This document shows positions 13,664 to 21,157 of a stretch of 26,059 nucleotides of DNA, piece by piece; position 1 is the stretch's first letter; each line of letters opens with the position of its first letter. The stretch comes from Bacteroidales bacterium UBA1253 (GTDB lineage: Bacteria; Bacteroidota; Bacteroidia; Bacteroidales; Paludibacteraceae). The DNA lies in NCBI GenBank assembly GCA_002308815.1, contig DBVX01000061.1, forward strand, positions 1-26,059, read 5' to 3'. Position numbers and translations under genes: made by a program. The notes under the pieces are model-generated. The model was not told the DNA's origin. It saw nothing but the letters and a program-made list of their open reading frames with translations, and did not search any database.

Positions 13664-13711
13664 CGATATTTCGGATAACGGTATTTCGACATTCCGATAT
13701 TTCAGTTATCG
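13664..13711. repeat. Pair of 17-bp imperfect direct repeats
   Basis: CGATATTTCGGATAACG (13664-13680) and CGATATTTCAGTTATCG (13695-13711), spaced 31 bp start to start, with a related GTATTTCGACATTC between them. The second copy is also a weak dyad (CGATA/TATCG). They lie between the DJ-1-like stop and the DUF3078 start, so they could be regulator-binding sites or remnants of tandem duplication. Confidence 0.5.
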
Positions 13712-13725
13712 AAGTTCATTCCTTG

Positions 13726-14259
13726 TCAATATTGCGCGGTGTCATATACTTGGTCGGCTGTTTCCTCGCCTGCGAGATGCTCGATAAGGCAGAAGGCGAA
13801 ATCGGAAGCGAGACCGGGGCCTTTGGCGGTGATGATGTTCTTCGACTCAACCACCAGTCCGCCCACGAAACTCTCGCCGAGCCATTCCTCAAATCCGGGA
13901 TAGCAGGTGGCCTGCTTGCCTTCCAGAATGCCCAGTTTGCCCAATACGGAAGGAGCGGCGCAGATGGCGGCAATCTGTTTTCCTTGTTCATTATGCTTCA
14001 GCAGCAGGTTGCACAGCGGCTGACACTCATCCAGACGGGTTGCTCCGCCCGGCAGGATGAGCATTTCCGCATCGCTGAAATCGCAATCGGCCATGCACTT
14101 GTCGGCAGTCACCTCTATCTGATGCGCTCCCATCACGCGGGGATTTCCCGTCACGCTTACTGTGGTGAGGACTATTCCCGCACGGCGCAGCAGGTCGATG
14201 GTGGTAACGGCTTCAATCTCTTCAAAATTGGTGTCAAGGAAAAGATAATTCATAGACAT
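13726..14259 (-). CDS. DJ-1/PfpI family protein, 177 aa
   Basis: A DJ-1/ThiJ/PfpI-fold protein of the YajL/DJ-1 branch, usually linked to protection against oxidative or carbonyl stress. Seen: N-terminal 'NYLFLDTNFEEIEAVTTIDL' with the acidic partner Glu16, 'EMLILPGG' (about 65-72), the nucleophile elbow AAICAAPSVLGKLG with Cys100, and the closing 'DFAFCLIEHLAG'. The length is normal. It follows tonB by 17 bp. The exact reaction (deglycase, chaperone or glyoxalase-like) cannot be derived from sequence. Confidence 0.92.
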   Translation of the reverse strand: MSMNYLFLDTNFEEIEAVTTIDLLRRAGIVLTTVSVTGNPRVMGAHQIEVTADKCMADCDFSDAEMLILPGGATRLDECQPLCNLLLKHNEQGKQIAAICAAPSVLGKLGILEGKQATCYPGFEEWLGESFVGGLVVESKNIITAKGPGLASDFAFCLIEHLAGEETADQVYDTAQY

Positions 14260-14276
14260 TCTTTTTGATGTTCAAC

Positions 14277-15104
14277 TTATTTGTATTTGAAGGTATAGGT
14301 GATTGTTCCCATTTGTTTGTCAGGCCGGTCGGTGTCGGTGAACTTGGCTTTGAGTGCCGCCTTGACTGCCATCTGTTTGGTTGTCTCGTCGGAAACAGTA
14401 CCACCTATGGCTTTGGCAGCAATGACATTGCCTTCCTTGTCCACGGTTATCGCCACTTTGACCGTTCCTTCCTGTTTGAAATCCTGAGACGGCTTGGGCA
14501 GGTCGCCTCTCAAACCTCGTCCGTTAAGGCTCCATGAGTTTCCCCCGCTGCTGCCGTGTCCGAGCGGGTTGCCTTTGGTGCCGGAAGAAGCGGATTCGCG
14601 GTCGGAACCATTGCCGCCTTCAGGCGAGTCAGTGTTGCCGAAGAGTGCGCCCAGCTGGTTGGCCTTGTCCACAGCAGCCTGTTTTTTGGCGCGCTCTTCC
14701 GCGAGTGCCTTTTCTTTGGCTTCGCGTTCGGCTTTCTCGCGCGCCTGCTGTTCTTTCTTCCTGCGGCGTTCCTCTTCAAGGGCTTTCTCTTTCTGTTTGC
14801 GTTTCTTCTCCTGTTCCTGACGGAGAGCGGCAGCCGACTCGTCCTCCTGTGTCATCAGGTCGTTGTCCGACGGTGTGGAGGGAACGGGCGGAGCTGCGGT
14901 GGGCGTGGGTTGGGCGGATGAGGCAAGCAGTCCGTCCTGAACGCCGCCGCCCGTATCGCTGTTGCCGAACGACACCTCTATGCCCTCGTCTTCGGGCTGC
15001 ACCACGGCATCAATATAGATGAACCACGTGAGCAGGAAGACAAGCACCATCACGATGGCGGTAACGGCAGCGGATTCTATTTTGGCACGCAGGTCTTCGT
15101 TCAT
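14277..15104 (-). CDS. tonB: TonB-family energy transducer, 275 aa
   Basis: Links the ExbB/ExbD motor to outer-membrane TonB-dependent receptors. A single N-terminal membrane helix (AVTAIVMVLVFLLTWFIYI) is followed by a long low-complexity periplasmic segment with a charged Lys/Glu-rich helix (about 90-150), a Gly/Ser-rich linker, and a C-terminal TonB-like domain: 'GTVKVAITVDKEGNVIAAKA...TVSDETTKQMAVKAALKAKF'. It overlaps exbD by 4 bp. The Lys/Glu-rich spacer replaces the Pro-rich spacer of E. coli TonB, and TolA-like function cannot be excluded because no TolB/Pal genes are seen nearby. Confidence 0.9.
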   Translation of the reverse strand: MNEDLRAKIESAAVTAIVMVLVFLLTWFIYIDAVVQPEDEGIEVSFGNSDTGGGVQDGLLASSAQPTPTAAPPVPSTPSDNDLMTQEDESAAALRQEQEKKRKQKEKALEEERRRKKEQQAREKAEREAKEKALAEERAKKQAAVDKANQLGALFGNTDSPEGGNGSDRESASSGTKGNPLGHGSSGGNSWSLNGRGLRGDLPKPSQDFKQEGTVKVAITVDKEGNVIAAKAIGGTVSDETTKQMAVKAALKAKFTDTDRPDKQMGTITYTFKYK

Positions 15105-15508
15105 TTCTTCGTGGCGATGACGAGTTTCATCTTATGTTCATTGGCGATGTCAAGCACGCGCACCACCTCCTTGTAGGCAATGTCCTCATCGGCGTGCAGG
15201 GCGATGTACATAGTGGAGTCCTGCTGCTGCACGGAAGAGAGGTAGAGTTCAAGGTCTTCGGCGTTGATAGCCACAGGTTTCTCCCGTCCGAGAGCCACCG
15301 AATAACCGCCGAGGTTGTCAATAAAGACTTTGGCGACCACCTGCTTGGTGTTGGTCTTGGCGCGAGCCTGCGGCAGGTTGATTTTGATGTCATTGGGACT
15401 GGACATCGTGCTTGCCATCACAAAGAAGAGCAGGAGCAGGAATATCAAGTCCGTCATGGAAGACATGGCAAAGGTGGCTTCCACACGATTGCGTCGTTTG
15501 AGTGCCAT
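15101..15508 (-). CDS. exbD: ExbD/TolR-type proton-channel subunit, 135 aa
   Basis: The start 'MALKRRNRVEATFAMSSMTDLIFLLLLFFVMASTM' contains the single membrane helix with the essential Asp (S-M-T-D-L) that conducts protons. The periplasmic domain follows ('INLPQARAKTN', 'VALGREKPVAINAEDLELYL', 'IALHADEDIAYKEVVRVLDI'). It forms the motor with ExbB and drives TonB. It begins 6 bp after exbB and overlaps tonB by 4 bp. Confidence 0.95.
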   Translation of the reverse strand: MALKRRNRVEATFAMSSMTDLIFLLLLFFVMASTMSSPNDIKINLPQARAKTNTKQVVAKVFIDNLGGYSVALGREKPVAINAEDLELYLSSVQQQDSTMYIALHADEDIAYKEVVRVLDIANEHKMKLVIATKK

Positions 15509-15514
15509 AGTGTC

Positions 15515-16204
15515 TTACGCGGGTTCGTTCAACAGATCCATAAACTCCATCGTGCGTCCCTCAAGAAGGCGCACCACGTGGTCGATGCGGGCTACGATAA
15601 AATTGTAGGCGAACATGGCGATGATACCCACAATCAGACCGCCGATGGTGGTGACCATCGCCTGGTACATGCCCTCGCTGAGGGTGCTCATCTCGATGAC
15701 ACCGCTGGCGTTCTGCGCCATATTGAAGAACGTCTGCACCATACCGAGTACGGTACCGAGGAAGCCCAGCATCGGTGCTCCGGCGGCTATGGTTGCCATA
15801 ATGACGAGTCCTTTCTCCAGTTTGCCCACTTCGAGGTTGCCGGCGTTCTCGACCGCCACCTGTACGTCCTGCATGGGTCTGCCGATGCGGGAAATACCTT
15901 TCTCCACCATGTGTGCGGAAGGGGTGTTGGTCTGACGGCAGAGATTGAGCGCCGAATCCATCTTGCCTTCGTGGATATAGTCCTTTATTCTGTCCATAAA
16001 CGACATATCCTCCTTGGTAGCGCGGTGGAGGATGATGAGCCGCTCCACAAAGACGTAGATTGCCCACGCCAGCAGCAGGGCAAGGATAATCATAATCCAG
16101 CCTCCGTAGGAAGCCATTGTCCAAACGTTTATTGACTCTTGCACGGGTTCGACAACGGTCATTTCCTGCGCCAGTGTGTCGGGGGTAGTTACTTGTAACA
16201 GCAT
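15515..16204 (-). CDS. exbB: ExbB/TolQ/MotA-type proton-channel subunit, 229 aa
   Basis: Three membrane segments: about 30-55 (GGWIMIILALLLAWAIYVFV), about 135-160 (LGFLGTVLGMVQTFFNM) and about 175-205 (GLIVGIIAMFAYNFIV). The conserved 'AAGAPMLGFLGTVLGMV' and 'GMYQAMVTTIGGLIVGI' boxes are those of ExbB/TolQ. It partners ExbD and TonB downstream. Start 16204 is chosen because the longer frame to 16345 would overlap pdxJ by 100 bp and shows no family sequence. The 41 bp between pdxJ and this gene are mostly tandem heptamers. Confidence 0.95.
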   Translation of the reverse strand: MLLQVTTPDTLAQEMTVVEPVQESINVWTMASYGGWIMIILALLLAWAIYVFVERLIILHRATKEDMSFMDRIKDYIHEGKMDSALNLCRQTNTPSAHMVEKGISRIGRPMQDVQVAVENAGNLEVGKLEKGLVIMATIAAGAPMLGFLGTVLGMVQTFFNMAQNASGVIEMSTLSEGMYQAMVTTIGGLIVGIIAMFAYNFIVARIDHVVRLLEGRTMEFMDLLNEPA

Positions 16205-16209
16205 ATTAA

Positions 16210-16237
16210 ATTGAAAATTGAAAGTTGAAAATTGAAA
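16210..16237. repeat. Four tandem heptamers, ATTGAAA type
   Basis: Units ATTGAAA, ATTGAAA, GTTGAAA, ATTGAAA fill most of the pdxJ-exbB gap, ending 5 bp before the exbB start codon. They are close in sequence and length to the run at 3979-4006, 12 kb away. On the transcript they read as TTTCAAT repeats in the leader of exbB. Confidence 0.8.
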
Positions 16238-16245
16238 GATAAACG

Positions 16246-16959
16246 TTATTTCAGGCAGGCTTTGTAGCGGCGGATGGTTTCTTCCAGTCCGAGATAGAGG
16301 CAGTCGGCAATCAGTGCCTGTCCGATGCTCACTTCCGCCGTCCACGGGAAGGCCTGTATAAAATCGCGGAGGTTAAGCAGATTGAGGTCGTGTCCGGCAT
16401 TCAAGCCCAATCCTATTTCTTGTGCTTTCTCCGCCGCCGCACGGTACATTTCAATGGCACGATTCGGGTCAGTCGCGTGTATTTCCGCATACGGACCGGT
16501 ATAGAGTTCCACGCGGTCGGCACCCGCTTTCCTGGCGTACTCCACCATTATGGGGTCGGGATCAACAAAGATGCTCACGCGGATGCCCGCCTGTTGGAAC
16601 TTGCGAACGAGGGTGGTGAGTTTGGCGAGGTGCGCGCGCGTGTCCCAGCCGTGGTTGCTGGTCAGCTGGTCTTCCGCATCAGGAACCAGCGTCACTTGGG
16701 CGGGACGGATGTCCGTCACCAGATCCACAAAGGGAGACCGGGGATTGCCCTCTATATTAAATTCGGTAGTAACCAGAGGTTTGAGCAGATACACATCCTC
16801 GCGCCGTATGTGGCGTTCATCGGGACGGGGATGTACGGTAATGCCTTCCGCTCCGAACTCCTGCGCTTTTTGCGCGAACAACTCCACATCGGGGGTGTTC
16901 CCGCCCCGCGCGTTGCGCAGAGTCGCCACTTTGTTCACATTCACACTCAATCGTGTCAT
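16246..16959 (-). CDS. pdxJ: Pyridoxine 5'-phosphate synthase PdxJ, 237 aa
   Basis: Condenses 1-deoxyxylulose 5-phosphate with 3-amino-2-oxopropyl phosphate to give pyridoxine 5'-phosphate in vitamin B6 synthesis. The TIM-barrel signature is plain: '[17 protein letters not shown]', '[13 protein letters not shown]', 'FNIEGNP', 'VTLVPD', 'VSIFVDPD', 'ELYTGPYA', '[10 protein letters not shown]' and '[18 protein letters not shown]'. The length is normal. It is first in the long minus-strand run; pdxJ next to exbB/exbD/tonB is a recurring arrangement in Bacteroidota. A candidate promoter is 24 bp upstream. Confidence 0.97.
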   Translation of the reverse strand: MTRLSVNVNKVATLRNARGGNTPDVELFAQKAQEFGAEGITVHPRPDERHIRREDVYLLKPLVTTEFNIEGNPRSPFVDLVTDIRPAQVTLVPDAEDQLTSNHGWDTRAHLAKLTTLVRKFQQAGIRVSIFVDPDPIMVEYARKAGADRVELYTGPYAEIHATDPNRAIEMYRAAAEKAQEIGLGLNAGHDLNLLNLRDFIQAFPWTAEVSIGQALIADCLYLGLEETIRRYKACLK

Positions 16960-16982
16960 ATCAGGTCAAAATTAAGACGCGG

Positions 16983-17014
16983 CAAAGATACGGTGTTTTT
17001 TTATGTCTGCACAA
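16983..17014 (-). promoter_or_regulatory. Candidate promoter for the pdxJ operon
   Basis: On the minus strand a good -7 element, TATCTTTG (16990-16983), lies 24 bp before the pdxJ start codon. The -33 element is weak (TTGT or GTTG at 20-21 bp upstream instead of TTTG). It shares the 150-bp divergent region with the regulator's promoter. Confidence 0.6.
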
Positions 17015-17049
17015 CGAAAAACGGATATTTTCAAAAGCCGTTCCATTTT

Positions 17050-17082
17050 TTTGCTCGACACAGGAAAATTAACGTAAATTTG
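17050..17082 (+). promoter_or_regulatory. Bacteroidota promoter for the AraC-family gene
   Basis: TTTG (17050-17053), a 21-bp spacer and TAAATTTG (17075-17082) fit the consensus. The chosen start codon is 28 bp downstream. An ATG at 17100 opens only a 2-codon frame. Confidence 0.75.
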
Positions 17083-17110
17083 CGCGCTTTTCCGCTAACA
17101 TGCAGTAACG

Positions 17111-18259
17111 ATGATTTTCACACTTGTCACAGCCCTTCCGATGTTCGCCTGCCTTTTTTGGCTGGTTTTCTTCGTTTGCAGGCTGACAAGCAGACGTACG
17201 GACAGTACCGGTGGCGCGCGGAACACGGTGCCGATGCTGTTCTTTCTTGCATCCACGGTGCTGTATATGTGCCACTTTCTGTATTTCACCGGGTACGGGA
17301 ACAGGCTGCTGGAGATTGTTTATTTTACTGCCAACCTCAGCGTCTTCCCACTCTTCTATATGTATCTGGCACATCTGACGCAGGACATCTCCCGCAGTAC
17401 AAGGCGTATAGTATGGCTATTCGCTCCTACTTCGGCCGCGGCTGTCCTGATGATTCTGTGCTCGGCCTTTGGCTGGAACGGCGTGTACGGGGCGGTGCGC
17501 ACAGCGGTAAGGCTTTGCTTCGCCTGTCAGGTATTGTTCGTCTGGACAAGCGGACACAAGATGTTGCGCGACTTCACCGACCGGTTGGACGACATCTACA
17601 GTGACGACCGCAGTTGGACGCTTCGTCCTGTTACCAGACTGCTGCACTTGCTCGGTATCATTTCGGTGATTGCCATACTGCTCAACCTGCTCGGCAAGGA
17701 ATGGTTCGCAGGCAGGTTAATCGTGACTGTCCCCGCCCTGATGATGTCCGTCCTGCTCTATGCAGTCGGCTATGTGGTGGCGGAAATAAAAGTGGTGACA
17801 GATGACCACACGGAGGCTGAAGCCCCTATGGCGGATGTTCCTTCCATCGATAAGGCGCAGACGGAACGTCAGAGCGGCGACCATACAGAAACCGAACAAA
17901 TGCTTACGCTGAAGCAACGGCTGGAGGAGTATATGCGTGCGGAGAAACCATATACCGACCCCGCTTTCACCATCTACGACCTTGCCCGCGCTCTGAACAG
18001 CAACCGCAGTTACATAAGCAGCCTCATCAACCATCAGTACGGCATGAACTTCTCCGCCTTTGTGTCCGACTACAGGGTTGAACATGCGCGGGAGATACTG
18101 TCACACGGCACTTTCGCCACCAACAAAGAGGCGTTGAACACCGCGATGGTGGAAAGCGGTTTCCTTTCCGAGCCGACTTTCTACCGCCTTTTCAAGCAGA
18201 AGACCGGCAAGACCCCGAGTGCGTACCGTGCCGACTTCCTCCACTCCACCCGCCCCTGA
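17111..18259 (+). CDS. Membrane-anchored AraC-family transcriptional regulator, 382 aa
   Basis: The N-terminal half holds about six to seven hydrophobic segments (start MIFTLVTALPMFACLFWLVF; further stretches near 37-55, 62-80, 97-115 and about 177-220). The C-terminal about 100 residues are an AraC/XylS-type double helix-turn-helix: 'FTIYDLARALNSNRSYISSLINHQYGMNFSAFVSDYRVEHAREIL' and the second motif 'ALNTAMVESGFLSEPTFYRLFKQKTGKTPSAYR'. This fusion of a membrane sensor and an AraC output is frequent in Bacteroidota. The signal is unknown. It is transcribed away from pdxJ and towards the BspA-like operon, whose upstream region has 21-bp direct repeats, so that operon is its likely target (inference). 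Confidence 0.92.
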   Translation: MIFTLVTALPMFACLFWLVFFVCRLTSRRTDSTGGARNTVPMLFFLASTVLYMCHFLYFTGYGNRLLEIVYFTANLSVFPLFYMYLAHLTQDISRSTRRIVWLFAPTSAAAVLMILCSAFGWNGVYGAVRTAVRLCFACQVLFVWTSGHKMLRDFTDRLDDIYSDDRSWTLRPVTRLLHLLGIISVIAILLNLLGKEWFAGRLIVTVPALMMSVLLYAVGYVVAEIKVVTDDHTEAEAPMADVPSIDKAQTERQSGDHTETEQMLTLKQRLEEYMRAEKPYTDPAFTIYDLARALNSNRSYISSLINHQYGMNFSAFVSDYRVEHAREILSHGTFATNKEALNTAMVESGFLSEPTFYRLFKQKTGKTPSAYRADFLHSTRP

Positions 18260-18327
18260 CATCCCTACAGGCGAATTTTCAGTCACACCATATCCTCCCT
18301 TAGCAAAACTGACTATCAAGGCGTTGG

Positions 18328-18369
18328 ACGTTTTGAGAGTTGATTTGTACGTTTTGAAAGTTGATTTAT
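18328..18369 (+). promoter_or_regulatory. Two tandem 21-bp direct repeats upstream of the BspA-like operon
   Basis: ACGTTTTGAGAGTTGATTT (18328-18346) and ACGTTTTGAAAGTTGATTT (18349-18367) repeat with a 21-bp period, two helical turns, and differ at one base in the 19-bp core. AraC-family proteins typically bind such same-face direct repeats. They sit between the regulator gene and the operon, next to a TTTG element. The inner TTGAAAGTTGAT also resembles the genome's heptamer arrays, so a non-regulatory origin is possible. Confidence 0.5.
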
Positions 18370-18373
18370 GGGG

Positions 18374-18411
18374 TTTGCATACAAAAGTATGAACAGCTTG
18401 AGGTACATTTG
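18374..18411 (+). promoter_or_regulatory. Candidate promoter of the BspA-like operon with a 26-bp spacer
   Basis: TTTG (18374-18377) and TACATTTG (18404-18411) match the two Bacteroidota elements but are 26 bp apart instead of 19-21. A perfect dyad CATAC-aaaa-GTATG (18378-18391) lies in the spacer. The start codon is 51 bp downstream. The over-long spacing would suit an activator-dependent promoter; that is inference. Confidence 0.45.
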
Positions 18412-18461
18412 TTGCATCGTGTGCGCAAGTAATAACCATTAACCAATAAACAATAACCACT

Positions 18462-21125
18462 ATGAAAAAGTTTTTTCTTTCAGTCATCTGCGCTGTTGTA
18501 AGTGTAAGCGCAATGGCAGCCTTCGAGAAGGATGGCTTCTGGTACTACATTAACGGTTCAGGAGCAGTCGTAACTTATGCGCATGATGCGCAGGAAGAAC
18601 CGATAGCGGGGTACTACAAAGGTGATGTGGTTATCCCTGATTCGGTAGAGTCTTACGGCACCAAATATGCTGTAAAGACTATCGGCATAAAGGCTTTCTG
18701 CAACTGCCCTGACATGACCTCACTCACCATTCCCGCCAACATTACGCTAATAGAGGGCGACAAGACCACTTTTGAGGGAACACCGCTCAAAAACATCATC
18801 ATCAACGGCAGTCTGACACCACTCAGTATTGCATGTGATATTAATCTTAATGATGGCGAAGACGGCGACCCGTTTATGACCCTTGCTTCGTCGCTATGAC
18901 ATATCTATCAAGGCAGAAACATACAATACTACAACTCTGATCCCGAACTCCCCAGAACCATCTTGAGGAACTTCACAGCATTGGAAAGTATTGTTTTCGG
19001 CGAGAATGTAAGTAGAATTGTGGACGAGCTCTATTCGGGCTGCACGGCTCTGAAACACATCGAATGCCGCTCCACGCAACCCCCGTATGTATGGTCGGCA
19101 CTGACCGACATCGACTACGAGAACATTGAGTTGCTCGTACCCAAATACTATGGCTACGCCTACCAGAGCGCCGCGTTTTGGGGCAAATTCACCAACGTCG
19201 TAGAACCCGAATACCCCAAACAGTTGGAGTGGCGCAATAGTATTCCGCTTGATGGAGAACAGAAGTATTATGTTACTACCGATATGGCATTGCAGGCTTT
19301 GGCGGCATTAGGTGTTGCCAACGACAGCGTTCAGGCTGTGTTCAGTCACTACCAAACCAAATTCAACGCCAAAGTGTCTTACCGCCACGGGAAGGAAAAG
19401 GATATGGAAACGGAAACGCTGCTCGCCGCCTATCCCAACACCATTTGGAGAGTACAGCAGAATGTCACCTACGCCCTGTCAGAGACCGACACCGCACACG
19501 TCATTGAGCTTGCCTGGTACACCGACGACTGGCTCAGTTTCTACAACTCCGCCGTTACGGGTTATACGCTGTATGTCGGCTATCCATACGTGCCGCAGGA
19601 AGTGTCCAACCCGTTAGGCTTGGATGTCACTTACTCCTCTTCCGACGGGACTGTGGCTGCCGTGGATGCCAAAACAGGCAAAGTCAGTGTACTCAAAGAC
19701 GGTGTAACCACCATTACCGCTACCTATAAGAAATCCGAAGCAGAGGTTATCTCCGCTAGTTACGAGTTTACTGTAGAGAAAGGCTCTTATTACGACATCT
19801 CATTTATCGGGACGCGCATCAAACTGACCAAAGAGAATGCCCGCGACATCTTTGGCGACGGGAAAGTGTCGTTTGACTACGAGACAGGCGTACTGACCCT
19901 CAACAACTATCGCTTGCATTTCACAGATGATGAGAAGAGTACGATGGGCTGGTCAGACTGGATGTCCTACAGTAGCATTCCGCAAGTGCCTATCGCTATT
20001 GACATTATCGGCGACTGCCGCATCACCAACAACTCTGCCGGTATTGGTGCCAGTGCTCCGATTATTATACGCGGCAAAGGAGAGAACGCCACCCTCGTTT
20101 TAGACGGTTATTTCTCGCAACTGACAGCAAGCAATCTGACCATTGACAATGTGGAGGTACACACCATCGAACACTCGCCGCACCCCAATGTAACTTGCGA
20201 CACACTGACCGTTATCAACAAGGGTTATCTCGAAATGTACAACACCATAGGCGATGAAGCCCCCGATGCAACCGAAGAAGAGATTCTTGAATGGGGTGCC
20301 CGCGCAGGACAAGCCAACAAAGTGATTATGGACGAAGACATCAAGATTCTCACCACCGGCGTTACACTCAAAGAGACCGACAGCCAATGGGAAGACGGAG
20401 TCATGACGTTCTACTTGGGCAACCGCCCCGCTTTGCGCGTGGAGATCGGTCCGGCACCTGTTGTTCCGACTGCTCAGACATCCAACGTGTCGTTTGGCGC
20501 AATCGAAATAGACGACAACCCGAAAGGAACAGTAATAGACGGCGTGCGCTACACCTTCACCACCGATGACAGTGTGGATCTGACAGACGAGTGCATCGTC
20601 CTCCAATCGACCATGGACGCAACCAAGATTGACGAATTGCTCAACTCTCTCACTCCCGGTACCGCCGAGTTCGCCGACAGATTCCACGGACTGAGCTTCC
20701 TCCTGCCTGCCGGTGAAGGCGAAATCTATGTTACGATGCAGACCTTCGGCACGCACGAACTCAACATCAAAGTAGGCACAGGCACCGCCGTTGCTTTCAG
20801 TCAGCCGGAAAAGGGAGAAGTACACATCGCTTACAACAGCACCGAACCGACAATGGTTTATATCTACGGAACGGAAACCGCTCCGCAAGAAGCCGCTCCG
20901 CGCTATACTCCCATCCGGTTCGCACAAGCCGAAGACGGAGACGAGCCGGAAACAACCGGCGCAGTCAGGATTTATTCGATGAATCTCACATGCATTGGAT
21001 CGGCACTGGAAGATGTATTCGGAACACAGTCGTCCTCGACCGCAATAAAAGTCGTCCTTGACGGCAAAGTAGTCATCATCCGCGACGGCAAGACCTATAC
21101 GCCCGCCGGTGTGGAAGTGAAATAA
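18462..21125 (+). pseudogene. BspA-like/Big_2 surface protein gene interrupted by an in-frame TGA, 887 codons
   Basis: Two open frames (18462-18899 and from about 18900 to 21125) lie in the same reading frame, separated by one TGA at 18897-18899 (codon 146). Aligned with the paralogue at 21158-23887, 'SSL-stop-HIYQGRNI' falls opposite 'PTCTYLYLGRNV', so the stop replaces one residue with no frameshift. The first part has a signal peptide (MKKFFLSVICAVVSVSAMA) and LRR_5-like repeats. The second continues the LRR, then has a Big_2 Ig-like domain ('VTYSSSDGTVAAVDAKTGKV'), a beta-rich module ('VSFDYETGVLTLNNYRLHF') and the C-terminal domain and tail (VVIIRDGKTYTPAGVEVK). It is first in a three-gene operon. 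Either a recent nonsense mutation, a sequencing error or, least likely, readthrough. Confidence 0.85.
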
Positions 21126-21157
21126 AAGAAGACATAACAACCAAATTCCCATAATAT

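Noticed and set aside
15134..17604. Long plus-strand frames opposite exbD/exbB and pdxJ
   Set aside because: Compositionally odd shadows of well-identified minus-strand genes.
18897..18899. TGA as a recoded sense codon or selenocysteine
   Set aside because: TGA is used as a stop by several genes here, and no structured insertion element or selenoprotein family match is seen.
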